From contig JAOAFP010000001.1 of NCBI GenBank assembly GCA_026416215.1, positions 1 through 21,772 on the forward strand: a stretch of DNA of 21,772 nt. Reading direction: 5' to 3'. A program made the translations under genes and the position numbers. Positions 1 through 7,031 of this stretch are shown piece by piece; the first letter of the stretch is position 1, and each line of letters opens with the position of its first letter. The notes beneath the pieces are model-generated. The model saw nothing but the letters and a program-made list of their open reading frames with translations. It was not told where the DNA came from and searched no databases. Origin of the DNA: Negativicutes bacterium (GTDB lineage: Bacteria; Bacillota; Negativicutes; SKW292).

Positions 1-54
1 ATCCTCGACTGGCTGCGGTCTCTCTGAAACAGCCCTGCTGCAGCCTGCCGGTAG

Positions 55-84
55 TTGCGCGATCACCCCCGGATGTGTTATATT
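55..84 (+). promoter_or_regulatory. sigma-A type promoter of tRNA-Gly
   Basis: A -35 element TTGCGC (55-60) is followed after 18 bases by a -10 element TATATT (79-84). Transcription would start near 91, a few bases before the tRNA at 96. The same -35 hexamer and spacing recur at the response-regulator promoter near 20359-20388. Confidence 0.65.
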
Positions 85-95
85 ACCGCTGTAAA

Positions 96-170
96 GCGGG
101 AGTAGCTCAGTGGTAGAGTACCGGCTTCCCAAGCCGTGGGTCGCGGGTTCGAATCCCGTTTCCCGCTCCA
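96..170 (+). tRNA. tRNA-Gly (anticodon CCC)
   Basis: The 75-base sequence folds as a cloverleaf. The acceptor stem is GCGGGAG with TTCCCGC. The D arm is GCTC/GAGT, and the anticodon loop TTCCCAA places anticodon CCC at 128-130. The T arm is GCGGG-TTCGAAT-CCCGT, and the 3' TCCA is encoded. The first anticodon-stem pair (C27-U43) is mismatched; the rest pair well. It reads the glycine codon GGG. It has its own promoter and converges on flgE. Confidence 0.96.
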
Positions 171-178
171 CAGCGCGA

Positions 179-222
179 AAAAGGCCTTTCGATCGGGGAT
201 CGAAAGGCCTTTTGCTTTTTTC
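179..222. terminator. Long hairpin terminator between tRNA-Gly and flgE
   Basis: A perfect 16-base inverted repeat (179-194 with 198-213) has only a 3-base loop. It is flanked by A's on the left and TTTTGCTTTTTT on the right, so it should terminate the plus-strand tRNA transcript. Because the stem itself ends in an A/T run, it may also end the minus-strand flagellar transcript, whose last gene stops at 250. Confidence 0.9.
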
Positions 223-249
223 CTCATTGATCTGACGCTCAGTTTGCTA

Positions 250-2388
250 CTATCGCTTGAGGTTGACCAGATCCTGTAGCATGTCGCTGGTAGTGCTGAT
301 GATTTTTGTGTTGGCCTGAAAACCGCGCTGGGTGACAATCATATCGCTGAAGGCCGATGCCAGGTCGACATTTGACATTTCCAGCGCCCCGGCCTGTATC
401 TGCCCCCGGCCGCCGCTGCCGGCGGCGTTGCAGGTAACTTTGCCGGAGTTCTGCGACTCAAGATAGAAGGTATTGGCATACTGCTGCAGGCCGGCCGGAT
501 TGTCGCAGTACGCCACAGCTATCTGGGCCAGATCCTTGGTCGTGCCATTAGAGTAGGTGCCGACGATTATTCCCCGCTGATCGATTGTGGTGTTTAGCAG
601 CGAGCCGGTACTGGTTCCGTCGGTCTTGGATCCCAGGTTGGTGGCCGAGTCGTACTGGGTCAGTCCGCCGTTTTTGAACTGCAGCGGCATCGGCGCGCTC
701 CCGGCCGTCGGTACGGTGAGGATGCCGGAATTAGAGTTATTGTCAACTTCGAACTGGGGAACATAATTTATGGCAAACATCCCCGGCGCTGCCGTCACCA
801 CCGCTTCCGGCGTGCTGATGTTGATCCGGTAGGTTTGGCCGTTGCACTGGAAGTTTATGAAGTTGGGGGTGAAGATCCCGTCTTCCTTGATCGACCCCGC
901 AGTTTTGTTGGACTCGTTGCCCATTTCGGTTATTGTGTAGCTCCAGTTGCCGCTGCTGACATTCTGGATGTCGAACTTAAACACCCTTGGCACGGAATTG
1001 GCATCAATAACCGTGTAGTACATGGTATGGAGCGAGTTAAGCGTGCTGTCCAGCTGCAAACTCTTGATCGTCAGATCGGACGTCGCACTGGTCAGTGCCA
1101 CCGGCGGCACGGTGGTCATATTGAAGGTTCCCGGGCCGGCCACCCCCGTAACCCAATTTGCCCCCGACAGGCTTATATTTTCGGTCATCGAGGAACCTTG
1201 CGGTTTGTATTCAAACGCCGGCAAACTGGTTGTCATATTGGCAGTGGTGACCGTCATGCCAGCCAGTGCACTTAGATTTGCCAACGCTCCTGCTGATATG
1301 TTGTCGATAGTGTCCTGGCTGGTGAGAAATTGGTTAGCAACCCGTATGAAATAGTAGTTTTTGTTACCGTCGGTCACCTGATAAACCTTCTGCTGGGCAG
1401 TTGTCCCCAAGGCATTGGCCGTGCCGCCGTCGGTGGCCTGCACTCCATACGACCAGATTGTCCCGGCGTCGCTGACCGAGTCAAGAGTGGTGGACAGGTT
1501 TACCGTACGCAATACCGGTGCTGATTCTTCGTTGGTGTAAAAAGAAAAACCCATAACTCCTGTACTGCCGATCTCACTGTTCAGCTGAATGTTGTTTATA
1601 GATGCCTTGTTGGTAAAGCCGCCGATACGTTCAGCACTGGGTCTTATGAGTTGCATGGAATCTACCGCACCGTTGCTGTTAAACACCACCTGCCCCAGCC
1701 CGGTTGGGTTGACCACGCTGCCTCCCAGCGCCTGATTGCTGTAAATCCAGGTTCGGTCGGCGATTTTGGTGAAGCTGGTCAGCATCGACGCCCCGCTGTC
1801 AGCTCCGCTGTAAATGGTTGACGGTATGCTGGCAGCACCGCCGATTGCCGTAGTGGACTGCAAATTGCCGCTGACAGTCAGGCTGGTGCTTTTGGTTCCG
1901 GGGATATTGCCGGTATCGACCTTGATGTCCACCGTGGTTGCGCCGGGGACGATCTTGCCGTCCGGTCCCGGCAGCCAGCCCTGCACCCTGTAACCTAACC
2001 CCTGCACCACATAGTTGCCTTGCGAGTCAAAAGCAAAATTGCCGTTCCGGGTATAGAGCTTCTGCCCGTTGGCGTTTACTGCAAACAGCCCGTTGCCCTG
2101 GATGGCCACGTCGTTGATTCGGCCGGTTGACTGCAGCGACCCCTGTTCAAACAACATATCAATGCTGCCCAAATTAACCCCGAGACCGATCTGGGTAGGG
2201 TTGGTGCCCCCCATCCCCGACCCGGCCGGCGAACCGCTGCTCAGGGTCTGGGTATACATCTGGGCGAAGTTGGCCCGGCTGGCCTTGAACCCATTGGTGT
2301 TTATATTGGCGATATTGTTGCCCAGCACGTCCATCCGGGTCTGGTGCAGATTCAGACCGGACACACCGGCATACAGTGAACGCATCAT
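250..2388 (-). CDS. flgE: Flagellar hook protein FlgE (oversized)
   Basis: This is the hook subunit, exported by the flagellar type III system and polymerised into the universal joint outside the cell. The N-terminal rod/hook signature is at residues 3-35 (RSLYAGVSGL, then NNIANINTNGFK). The FlgE-type segment with LFEQGSLQSTGR and AIQGNGLFAV follows near residues 85-110. The last 50 residues carry the C-terminal heptad motif (GALEMSNVDLASAFSDMI, TQRGFQANTKII). At 712 residues it is much longer than the roughly 400 of Salmonella FlgE. The extra length is a Thr/Ser/Asn-rich middle part (about residues 180-600), expected to be surface-exposed variable domains. The ATG at 2388 was chosen because AAGGGAGG lies 10 bases upstream; a second ATG follows directly, and the reading frame continues upstream without a ribosome site. 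It is the last gene of the flagellar block, ending 36 bases before the terminator. Confidence 0.96.
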   Translation of the reverse strand: MMRSLYAGVSGLNLHQTRMDVLGNNIANINTNGFKASRANFAQMYTQTLSSGSPAGSGMGGTNPTQIGLGVNLGSIDMLFEQGSLQSTGRINDVAIQGNGLFAVNANGQKLYTRNGNFAFDSQGNYVVQGLGYRVQGWLPGPDGKIVPGATTVDIKVDTGNIPGTKSTSLTVSGNLQSTTAIGGAASIPSTIYSGADSGASMLTSFTKIADRTWIYSNQALGGSVVNPTGLGQVVFNSNGAVDSMQLIRPSAERIGGFTNKASINNIQLNSEIGSTGVMGFSFYTNEESAPVLRTVNLSTTLDSVSDAGTIWSYGVQATDGGTANALGTTAQQKVYQVTDGNKNYYFIRVANQFLTSQDTIDNISAGALANLSALAGMTVTTANMTTSLPAFEYKPQGSSMTENISLSGANWVTGVAGPGTFNMTTVPPVALTSATSDLTIKSLQLDSTLNSLHTMYYTVIDANSVPRVFKFDIQNVSSGNWSYTITEMGNESNKTAGSIKEDGIFTPNFINFQCNGQTYRINISTPEAVVTAAPGMFAINYVPQFEVDNNSNSGILTVPTAGSAPMPLQFKNGGLTQYDSATNLGSKTDGTSTGSLLNTTIDQRGIIVGTYSNGTTKDLAQIAVAYCDNPAGLQQYANTFYLESQNSGKVTCNAAGSGGRGQIQAGALEMSNVDLASAFSDMIVTQRGFQANTKIISTTSDMLQDLVNLKR

Positions 2389-2559
2389 AGTTTCTGACCC
2401 TCCCTTGCAAATCGTAATGTCACAATAAAGTAAGTTGCGTTGCCGCAGCCTTATATGATCCCCCGGCACTCCGCTTCTGTCGTTCCGCGGAGTCAGGCTC
2501 CCTGTCAAGTCCGAGCCCGGTGACGGCCACGCCGGAAAACCGGCTCAGGCCGGCTTCCT
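2389..2559 (-). other. flgE leader region with inverted repeats
   Basis: This 171-base stretch between the TIGR02530-type gene and flgE has no credible ORF on either strand. It contains the terminator-like hairpin at 2536-2553 and a 7-bp inverted repeat, ACTCCGC (2468-2474) with GCGGAGT (2487-2493). TTGACA (minus strand, 2508-2503) has no good -10 at 17 bases. A TATAAG hexamer lies nearer flgE without a -35. It could be a structured leader or hold a weak promoter; the sequence does not decide. Confidence 0.35.
2536..2553 (-). terminator. Weak terminator or attenuator hairpin before flgE
   Basis: On the minus strand CCGGC-CTGA-GCCGG (2553-2540) is followed by GTTTTCC, with the T run at 2539-2536. 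The hairpin starts 7 bases after the stop codon of the TIGR02530-type gene. The 5-bp stem and short T run make it a partial terminator at best, which could lower flgE read-through. Confidence 0.35.
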
Positions 2560-2958
2560 TCAGACGATCACCGCCGAATCGATGTTGGTGAACACATTTT
2601 CTTTGATGTTGGGCCCGTCGACGGCAGTGATCACTGTGCGGTTGGTGATGCTCACCAGCATCGCCAGCTGTCTGTCGCTGTCTAGGATCAATGCTTCCCT
2701 CGCCCCTTTGGCCGAAGCTTTATCCACCGCCTGTACCAGCTTCTGCTGCATTGCACCGTCCAGCTCAATACCGCGCTGGCGCAGCCGCTCGCTGGCGTGA
2801 CGGGAAAACTTGACCGCCCTTAGCTGCTCGGCAAAGATGTCGGAAAAATTCCCGGCCGTCCGGTCGTTGCTGCCGATCGCCTTCCCATCCGGACGACCCG
2901 GCGGCTTTACCGGCATCACCGCCGGACTGTACTTAATGATTGTGCCGGTGCTGTCCAT
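2560..2958 (-). CDS. TIGR02530-type flagellar operon protein
   Basis: This small protein of 132 residues resembles the 'flagellar operon protein' family (TIGR02530) found beside flgD and flgE in many Bacillota. Its molecular role is not established. The recognisable core is KFSRHASERLRQRGIEL, followed by a predicted helix (QQKLVQAVDKASAKG) and a beta-rich end with LVSITNRTVITAVDG. The N-terminal 45 residues are proline/glycine-rich and look disordered. There is no signal peptide or membrane segment. The ATG at 2958 is preferred over an in-frame GTG at 2982 because AAGGTGG stands 8 bases before it. It lies 31 bases after flgD, consistent with co-transcription. A hook-assembly function is suggested by position only. 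Confidence 0.85.
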   Translation of the reverse strand: MDSTGTIIKYSPAVMPVKPPGRPDGKAIGSNDRTAGNFSDIFAEQLRAVKFSRHASERLRQRGIELDGAMQQKLVQAVDKASAKGAREALILDSDRQLAMLVSITNRTVITAVDGPNIKENVFTNIDSAVIV

Positions 2959-2989
2959 CCCTGTCACCACCTTTCCGCCCACAGCCCGG

Positions 2990-3421
2990 TCATTCGGTCA
3001 CGTAGCGGGTGTTGGTTATGGTTTTGACATCCTTCAGCGATATTTCCTCGGCATTGTCCTTGTCCAGCCATACCACCAGCTTTGACTCACCGTCGGCAAT
3101 CTTGACCGAATCCACCACTCCTTCGCCAACCGTCCCGTCCTTGCGCTGCCAGGTGATAGTCTTGCCGATCATCGCCGTGGCCTGGGTAGCCTCCATTGCC
3201 GAACTGACGTTTTTCATCTGTTCCAGACTGGAAAAGGACGCCATCTGGGCAATAAATTCCTTGTCATCCATTGGCTGGGACGGATCCTGGTTTTGCAGCT
3301 GCACAACCAGCAGCTTGAGAAAATCGTCCTTGCCCAGACTGCTTTTGCCGGTTCCCCGCTGGGCCTCACTAGGATCGTAAATATCGACCGGAGCTACGTA
3401 GCGACCGTTGATCACTGGCAT
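2990..3421 (-). CDS. flgD: Flagellar hook assembly (capping) protein FlgD
   Basis: FlgD caps the growing hook and guides FlgE polymerisation, and is discarded when the hook is complete. The family signature spans residues 29-69 (LGKDDFLKLLVVQLQNQDPS, then QPMDDKEFIAQMASFSSLEQ). The C-terminal part (about 85-140) is a small beta domain (GTVGEGVVDSVKIADGESKL). At 143 residues it matches the short form of Gram-positive bacteria and lacks the full second domain of proteobacterial FlgD. The ATG at 3421 follows AGGGAGGTG at good spacing; an in-frame start at 3460 has none. It lies 43 bases downstream of fliK. Confidence 0.95.
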   Translation of the reverse strand: MPVINGRYVAPVDIYDPSEAQRGTGKSSLGKDDFLKLLVVQLQNQDPSQPMDDKEFIAQMASFSSLEQMKNVSSAMEATQATAMIGKTITWQRKDGTVGEGVVDSVKIADGESKLVVWLDKDNAEEISLKDVKTITNTRYVTE

Positions 3422-3464
3422 TCCCCACACACCTCCCTTCAATTTTGTCCCTCTCCTCAATTAA

Positions 3465-5144
3465 CTAAACGCGGTAGTCGTGTTTGCCTTCCAGTTCATT
3501 AATTGTCGGGGGTGCCTCCCCGGTGTCATCTTCGCCGGGCACACGGGCAGCCACCCGTTCCTGGTTGCCTGTTCCTGCCTGACGATTTTCCCCCTGACCG
3601 GGATGCCTGGTGAAATCATCGGCTAGGTTTGAGCTTATCTCTACGTTTTCCACCCTGACCCCGGCCTGTTGCAATTCCTGCCTGAGCTGCTGCAGGTTGG
3701 CCTCCAGCACCTGTCTCACCTCAGTCTGTTCGCTGCGGAATACCGCCGTCAGCACCCCGTCGCGGACCACCACTTTCAGCGTCAGTTCCCCCAGGGATTC
3801 CGGATTCAGCCTCAGCACCATTTCCGACTGGCCGCTGCGGGTCATCAGCCGCATCCGTTCAACCGCCTGCTGGAAGACATCCTGATAATCCACCGTCCGT
3901 GGCACGGTCACCATTTCCGGCCGGCCGGCCTGACTTCCACGCCCCGGCCCCGCCGGCTCGCCAATCAGTGGCTGAGGGCCAGTCTGAATTTCCCTGATCC
4001 GCCCAGGTTCGCCGCGCTGGGCTAAATCTTTCTGCCCGCCTGCCGCTACCGCTGCCGTCCCCCCGACCCCGGAGGCCGGGCCGCTTAACTGTCCGGCCCG
4101 CTCAACCATTGCCGCCAGTTTTTCCATGTCGCCGAACCCGGGCCCGGTCTTGCCGCGAGCAGTTCTGTCCAGCAAAACCGCCTGCCCCTCGCCTTTTTTG
4201 GCCAGCAGATCAAGTCCCCTGTCCGACGGTTGTCTGGCCTGCACGTTCATGCTCAACACCTGGGCGTTGACCTTGGTCATGACCTCCACTAGCTGCTGTA
4301 ACCTGGGATCAAGCTTGTCCTGGACAACCGCGCCTGACTTTGCTCCTGACACCAGTTTGTTCAGTCTGGTCAGCACATCCCCGGCAACAGCAGCCAGCAC
4401 GCCGTTATCGGCGAGGTTCCGGTTGAGCGGCAGTTGCCCGTCGTGGCCACCCCCGACCTTTGCCCCGTCCCTGGACCAGAACCGCCCAAACTCCGTCACT
4501 GCGCCGGTCAGACGCAGTTTTTCATCCTGGCTCAGCCCTGACTGACTGATCAGCTGTATTAACTTACCCTGCCCAATGCTCAGCCGCTGACCGGCATCGG
4601 CCGCATCCCCGCCTCCGCCGGCCACCCGTTTCCTGCCGTTAGTCACCGCCGACTGCCGGGTACCCATTTCGGCCAGAATCTGCACCAGTGCCTCTACCGG
4701 ACTGACTGTCTGCCCGGCTGCCAGGTTGTCCGCCTGACCGGACGCCCTATGTCCGCCGCTTGCTCCGCCGCCGCTCTTGACGGCCTGCTCGCCGGCAACC
4801 CGTTGTTCTCCGTCGGGCCTGACGCCGGATTCAGCCTTGCCCGAATAATCGTGCTGCACTCCGGTTGCTGCGGCCGGATCCTGACCAACCCCGCCGGCCG
4901 TTCCGTCACCGGCGGTACCGTGATCAGCCGGGTCAACAGTAGCCCGGCCGGCCGGCAGAATACTTTGCCGGATATCGCCGGTGTCGCCAGTTGTCCGGTT
5001 CACCGACTGTTCCGCCTGCCCCAACCCGGTTTTCTGCAGGTGATCGGCAAATCTCCCGCCATTGCCGGCGGTAGCCATGGTTTTGCCCAGCCCGGATTTC
5101 AACAGGTCGGCAAGGTTTCCCACCTGACCGGTTTTTAGCGTCAT
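3465..5144 (-). CDS. fliK: Flagellar hook-length control protein FliK
   Basis: FliK is the secreted ruler that stops hook growth and switches export specificity from hook to filament subunits by acting on FlhB. The 559-residue product is a long Gly/Gln/Ala-rich, low-complexity N-terminal and middle part. It is followed by the conserved C-terminal hook domain (about residues 438-505), with LRLNPESLGELTLKVVVRDG and QLRQELQQAGVRVENVEIS. The length is normal for FliK, which varies widely. The start is firm: ATG at 5144 with a near-perfect AAAGGAGGTGACG 8 bases upstream. It is the first gene after an intrinsic terminator and appears to have its own promoter (5181-5209), so it heads a hook sub-operon of fliK, flgD, the TIGR02530-type gene and flgE. 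Confidence 0.93.
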   Translation of the reverse strand: MTLKTGQVGNLADLLKSGLGKTMATAGNGGRFADHLQKTGLGQAEQSVNRTTGDTGDIRQSILPAGRATVDPADHGTAGDGTAGGVGQDPAAATGVQHDYSGKAESGVRPDGEQRVAGEQAVKSGGGASGGHRASGQADNLAAGQTVSPVEALVQILAEMGTRQSAVTNGRKRVAGGGGDAADAGQRLSIGQGKLIQLISQSGLSQDEKLRLTGAVTEFGRFWSRDGAKVGGGHDGQLPLNRNLADNGVLAAVAGDVLTRLNKLVSGAKSGAVVQDKLDPRLQQLVEVMTKVNAQVLSMNVQARQPSDRGLDLLAKKGEGQAVLLDRTARGKTGPGFGDMEKLAAMVERAGQLSGPASGVGGTAAVAAGGQKDLAQRGEPGRIREIQTGPQPLIGEPAGPGRGSQAGRPEMVTVPRTVDYQDVFQQAVERMRLMTRSGQSEMVLRLNPESLGELTLKVVVRDGVLTAVFRSEQTEVRQVLEANLQQLRQELQQAGVRVENVEISSNLADDFTRHPGQGENRQAGTGNQERVAARVPGEDDTGEAPPTINELEGKHDYRV

Positions 5145-5180
5145 TGTATTTCGTCACCTCCTTTCCGGTCTGTCAAAAAT

Positions 5181-5209
5181 ATTATCGCCGGAAAAAGCCC
5201 CGACTTAAA
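5181..5209 (-). promoter_or_regulatory. Putative promoter of fliK-flgD-flgE (sigma-A or sigma-28 type)
   Basis: Reading the minus strand, TTTAAG (5209-5204), 17 bases, then GATAAT (5186-5181) is an acceptable sigma-A promoter. The same stretch also reads TAAG, 14 bases, GGCGATAA. That is close to the flagellar sigma-28/sigma-D pattern TAAA-N14-GCCGATAW. It lies just after the terminator at 5217-5251 and about 35 bases before the fliK start. Confidence 0.5.
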
Positions 5210-5216
5210 TTACCCG

Positions 5217-5251
5217 AAAAAAAACCACGGTCCTCACTCATCCGTGGCTTT
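5217..5251 (-). terminator. Intrinsic terminator downstream of the motE-like gene
   Basis: On the minus strand CCACGG (5247-5242), an 11-base loop and CCGTGG (5230-5225) are followed by eight T's. The flanking AAAG can pair with the first T's and lengthen the stem to about 10 pairs. It should end most transcripts coming from the fliE-to-motE block before they reach fliK. Confidence 0.75.
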
Positions 5252-5349
5252 CCGGCCCGACGGCCGCCCCGGCAGTACCCGCCAGATTGTCTGCATCCCC
5301 TCGCGTCTACAGGGTCAACAGGTAGCGGTGCACTGTATGCCGGCGATTC

Positions 5350-6048
5350 TTACTCAATTGTCTGAGGCACATCTCCCCTGGCCAGCCGGGCGGTAATCCG
5401 GGCCGCCTTCTTCGGGTCGAGGGCGGCCAGCAGTTCGCCGGCCGCATCATTGTCCATTCTGGCAATAATCGCCACCGCCATATCTTCATCCATCTGGTTG
5501 ACGATAGCCTTTGCCGCATCCGCCCCCATATCGGTGTACAGTTTGGCCAGCTTGCTCAGACGGCGTTGGCCCTCTTCGGTTTTTTTCCGTTTTTCCTCCT
5601 CGTCCCTGGCTGTTTCCTCCGGGCTTTTTTCCCGCTCGGGAACGGCAGCCGGCGTCTTATCAGCTACCAGGGCAACCACCTCCGGCAAAACCGCCGTTCC
5701 GGATCCGGCCGTCGACTGCCCTTCCGTGGGAAGCTCGACCGGCTGAAAATTGGTTTCCACTGGCGGTACGTACTGGCCGACGTAGGGGATCTCCTGCAGC
5801 TTGAGCTGATGGGCCAGCTTTACCGGGTCGATGAAACGAAAATAGATGCCGGCAGCCATCCCGACCACCAGCAGTATCAACAACACTATCCCGACAAGCA
5901 ACAGCTTCAGCAGCCTACCCAGCAGGCCTTTTTGTTTGCCGGCCGCCTGTTTGCCGCTAACCGGCACCGGCACCCCGGACAGACTTCTGGCCGGCGGCTT
6001 TTCCCCGGCCGGCGGCTTTTCCCCGGCCTTGCCTCTGCCCTCAGCCAC
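5350..6048 (-). CDS. MotE/YlxF-family flagellar operon membrane protein
   Basis: This 232-residue protein has a basic, Pro-rich cytoplasmic head, one strong transmembrane helix (about residues 46-70, LLKLLLVGIVLLILLVVGMA), a linker, a charged coiled coil (about 145-170), and an MgtE N-domain-like C-terminus (about 170-225, KLYTDMGADAAKAIVNQMDE). This matches the MotE/YlxF proteins encoded between fliJ and fliK in Bacillota; a role in motility is inferred from the family and position, and the exact mechanism is unclear. The start is GTG at 6048, with GAGGT overlapping the stop of the lytic transglycosylase gene. Residues 10-21 are encoded by two exact 18-base repeats. The gene is followed by 98 bases of unassigned sequence and a terminator. 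Confidence 0.85.
   Translation of the reverse strand: MAEGRGKAGEKPPAGEKPPARSLSGVPVPVSGKQAAGKQKGLLGRLLKLLLVGIVLLILLVVGMAAGIYFRFIDPVKLAHQLKLQEIPYVGQYVPPVETNFQPVELPTEGQSTAGSGTAVLPEVVALVADKTPAAVPEREKSPEETARDEEEKRKKTEEGQRRLSKLAKLYTDMGADAAKAIVNQMDEDMAVAIIARMDNDAAGELLAALDPKKAARITARLARGDVPQTIE
5989..6024. repeat. Two exact 18-bp tandem repeats inside the motE-like gene
   Basis: The unit GGCCGGCGGCTTTTCCCC occurs at 5989-6006 and again at 6007-6024. On the coding strand it gives GEKPPA twice in the cytoplasmic N-terminus. It is in frame, so copy-number change would only lengthen or shorten the disordered head. Confidence 0.9.
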
Positions 6049-6054
6049 GGCCGC

Positions 6055-6570
6055 TTACCTCAGGCTCCGCCAGCGGGCCAGGATATTGGCCACGTAATTC
6101 TGGGTCTCCGGGAACGGAGGCACTCCCCCGTACCGTTCGACCGCCGCCGGCCCGGCATTATACGCTGCCAGAGCTTTAGCCACATCGCCGTTAAACCGCT
6201 GCAGCTGCTGTTTCAGGTAACGAATGCCCCCGTCGATGTTCTGTCCGGGATCGTAGGCGTCGGTTACCCCCAGGGCCGCCGCCGTTCCCGGCATCAGCTG
6301 CATTATCCCCATCGCCCCGGCCGGCGAAAGGGCAGTGGCGTCAAACCCTGATTCATTTTCGGCCAGTGCTACCGCCAGGTTGGGATCTACCCCATAGCGG
6401 ACGGCTGTGCGGCGCACTTCCTCAACCAGCGCCCCGCTGGGGGGGCGGCTGCCCCCGGCCGCCTGTGCCCGCTGCAGCTGGCCGGCAAAATCGTCCCGGC
6501 CGACAGCGCCAAAACGTCTCTCAATGCTGGCTATCCGCCGTTCGACGTTCTCCATCCCCTTGATTACCAT
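6055..6570 (-). CDS. Lytic transglycosylase (SLT domain) in the flagellar operon
   Basis: The enzyme should cleave the MurNAc-GlcNAc bond of peptidoglycan, forming 1,6-anhydroMurNAc, probably to let the rod pass the wall. The goose-lysozyme/SLT fold spans residues 48-165. The catalytic Glu73 is in ENESGF, then come GAMGIMQLMP (85-94), NIDGGIRYLKQQL (111-123) and ALAAYNAGPAAVERYGG (133-149). The first 45 residues contain a short charged helix and a Gly/Pro linker; no signal peptide or transmembrane segment is visible, unusual for a wall enzyme. The ATG at 6570 sits 8 bases after GAGGTG; the TTG one codon upstream is too close. It lies 12 bases after fliJ. In Bacillus subtilis fliJ is followed directly by ylxF, so this is an insertion relative to that order. 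Confidence 0.93.
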   Translation of the reverse strand: MVIKGMENVERRIASIERRFGAVGRDDFAGQLQRAQAAGGSRPPSGALVEEVRRTAVRYGVDPNLAVALAENESGFDATALSPAGAMGIMQLMPGTAAALGVTDAYDPGQNIDGGIRYLKQQLQRFNGDVAKALAAYNAGPAAVERYGGVPPFPETQNYVANILARWRSLR

Positions 6571-6582
6571 CAACTTTACACC

Positions 6583-7023
6583 TCAACCGGCGCCACCACG
6601 TTTTTGGCCCATTTCATCCAGGGTTTTCTGTTCATCGGCCAGGTACTCCTGCCAGTATCGCTGCCAGTGGCGGTCCCTTAGTTTATCGATAACCTGTTTG
6701 TTCAGCGCCGCCCTGTTGAACTGCTCCTCGGCGGCGGCCAGCTCCCGCCGGCAGACGGCGACTCTCCCCTCCTGCCGGTCAATGTGTCCCTCGGTCAGGG
6801 AAATGCACTGCCGCCAGCGGGCAAATTCCCCGGCCGCCATCCCCCCGTTCTGGGCGGCGGCAAAATCTGCCACCTGTTGCCGGTGCCGTTGCTGCAGCCC
6901 CCCCAGCTGTCTCTCGGCCGCCAGCAGCTGCTGCCGGCATTCGGCCAGCCGCTGCTGAGCCTGTTCAAACGCCAGCTGACGTATCCGCCGGACAGTCTCC
7001 AGTCGGAAACGGAATTTTTTCAT
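6583..7023 (-). CDS. fliJ: Flagellar export protein FliJ
   Basis: FliJ is the coiled-coil stalk that couples the FliI ATPase ring to the FlhA export gate and helps recycle chaperones. The product has 146 residues and is almost wholly helical and charged. It begins with the typical MKKFRFRLETVRRIRQLAFE and has heptad-rich helices to the end (QQRLAECRQQLLAAERQL; LADEQKTLDEMG). It lacks strong sequence motifs, as usual for this family, so position directly after fliI carries part of the assignment. The start is ATG at 7023, 8 bases after the fliI stop, with no strong ribosome site, which suggests translational coupling. Confidence 0.92.
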   Translation of the reverse strand: MKKFRFRLETVRRIRQLAFEQAQQRLAECRQQLLAAERQLGGLQQRHRQQVADFAAAQNGGMAAGEFARWRQCISLTEGHIDRQEGRVAVCRRELAAAEEQFNRAALNKQVIDKLRDRHWQRYWQEYLADEQKTLDEMGQKRGGAG

Positions 7024-7031
7024 AGCCGGCG

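Noticed and set aside
2389..2508. N-terminal extension of FlgE from an upstream start
   Set aside because: The extra 40 residues do not resemble the rod/hook N-terminus, and the ribosome site AAGGGAGG supports the ATG at 2388.
2503..2508. TTGACA as a -35 element for flgE
   Set aside because: The hexamer at 17 bases downstream (GAACGA) is not a -10, and other TATA-like hexamers are at the wrong distance.
5217..5349. Possible c-di-GMP-I riboswitch upstream of fliK
   Set aside because: The motif GGAAAGCCACGG loosely recalls the GEMM core, but the required GGCAAA and GACGCAAAGCC elements are absent. Kept only as an unassigned region.
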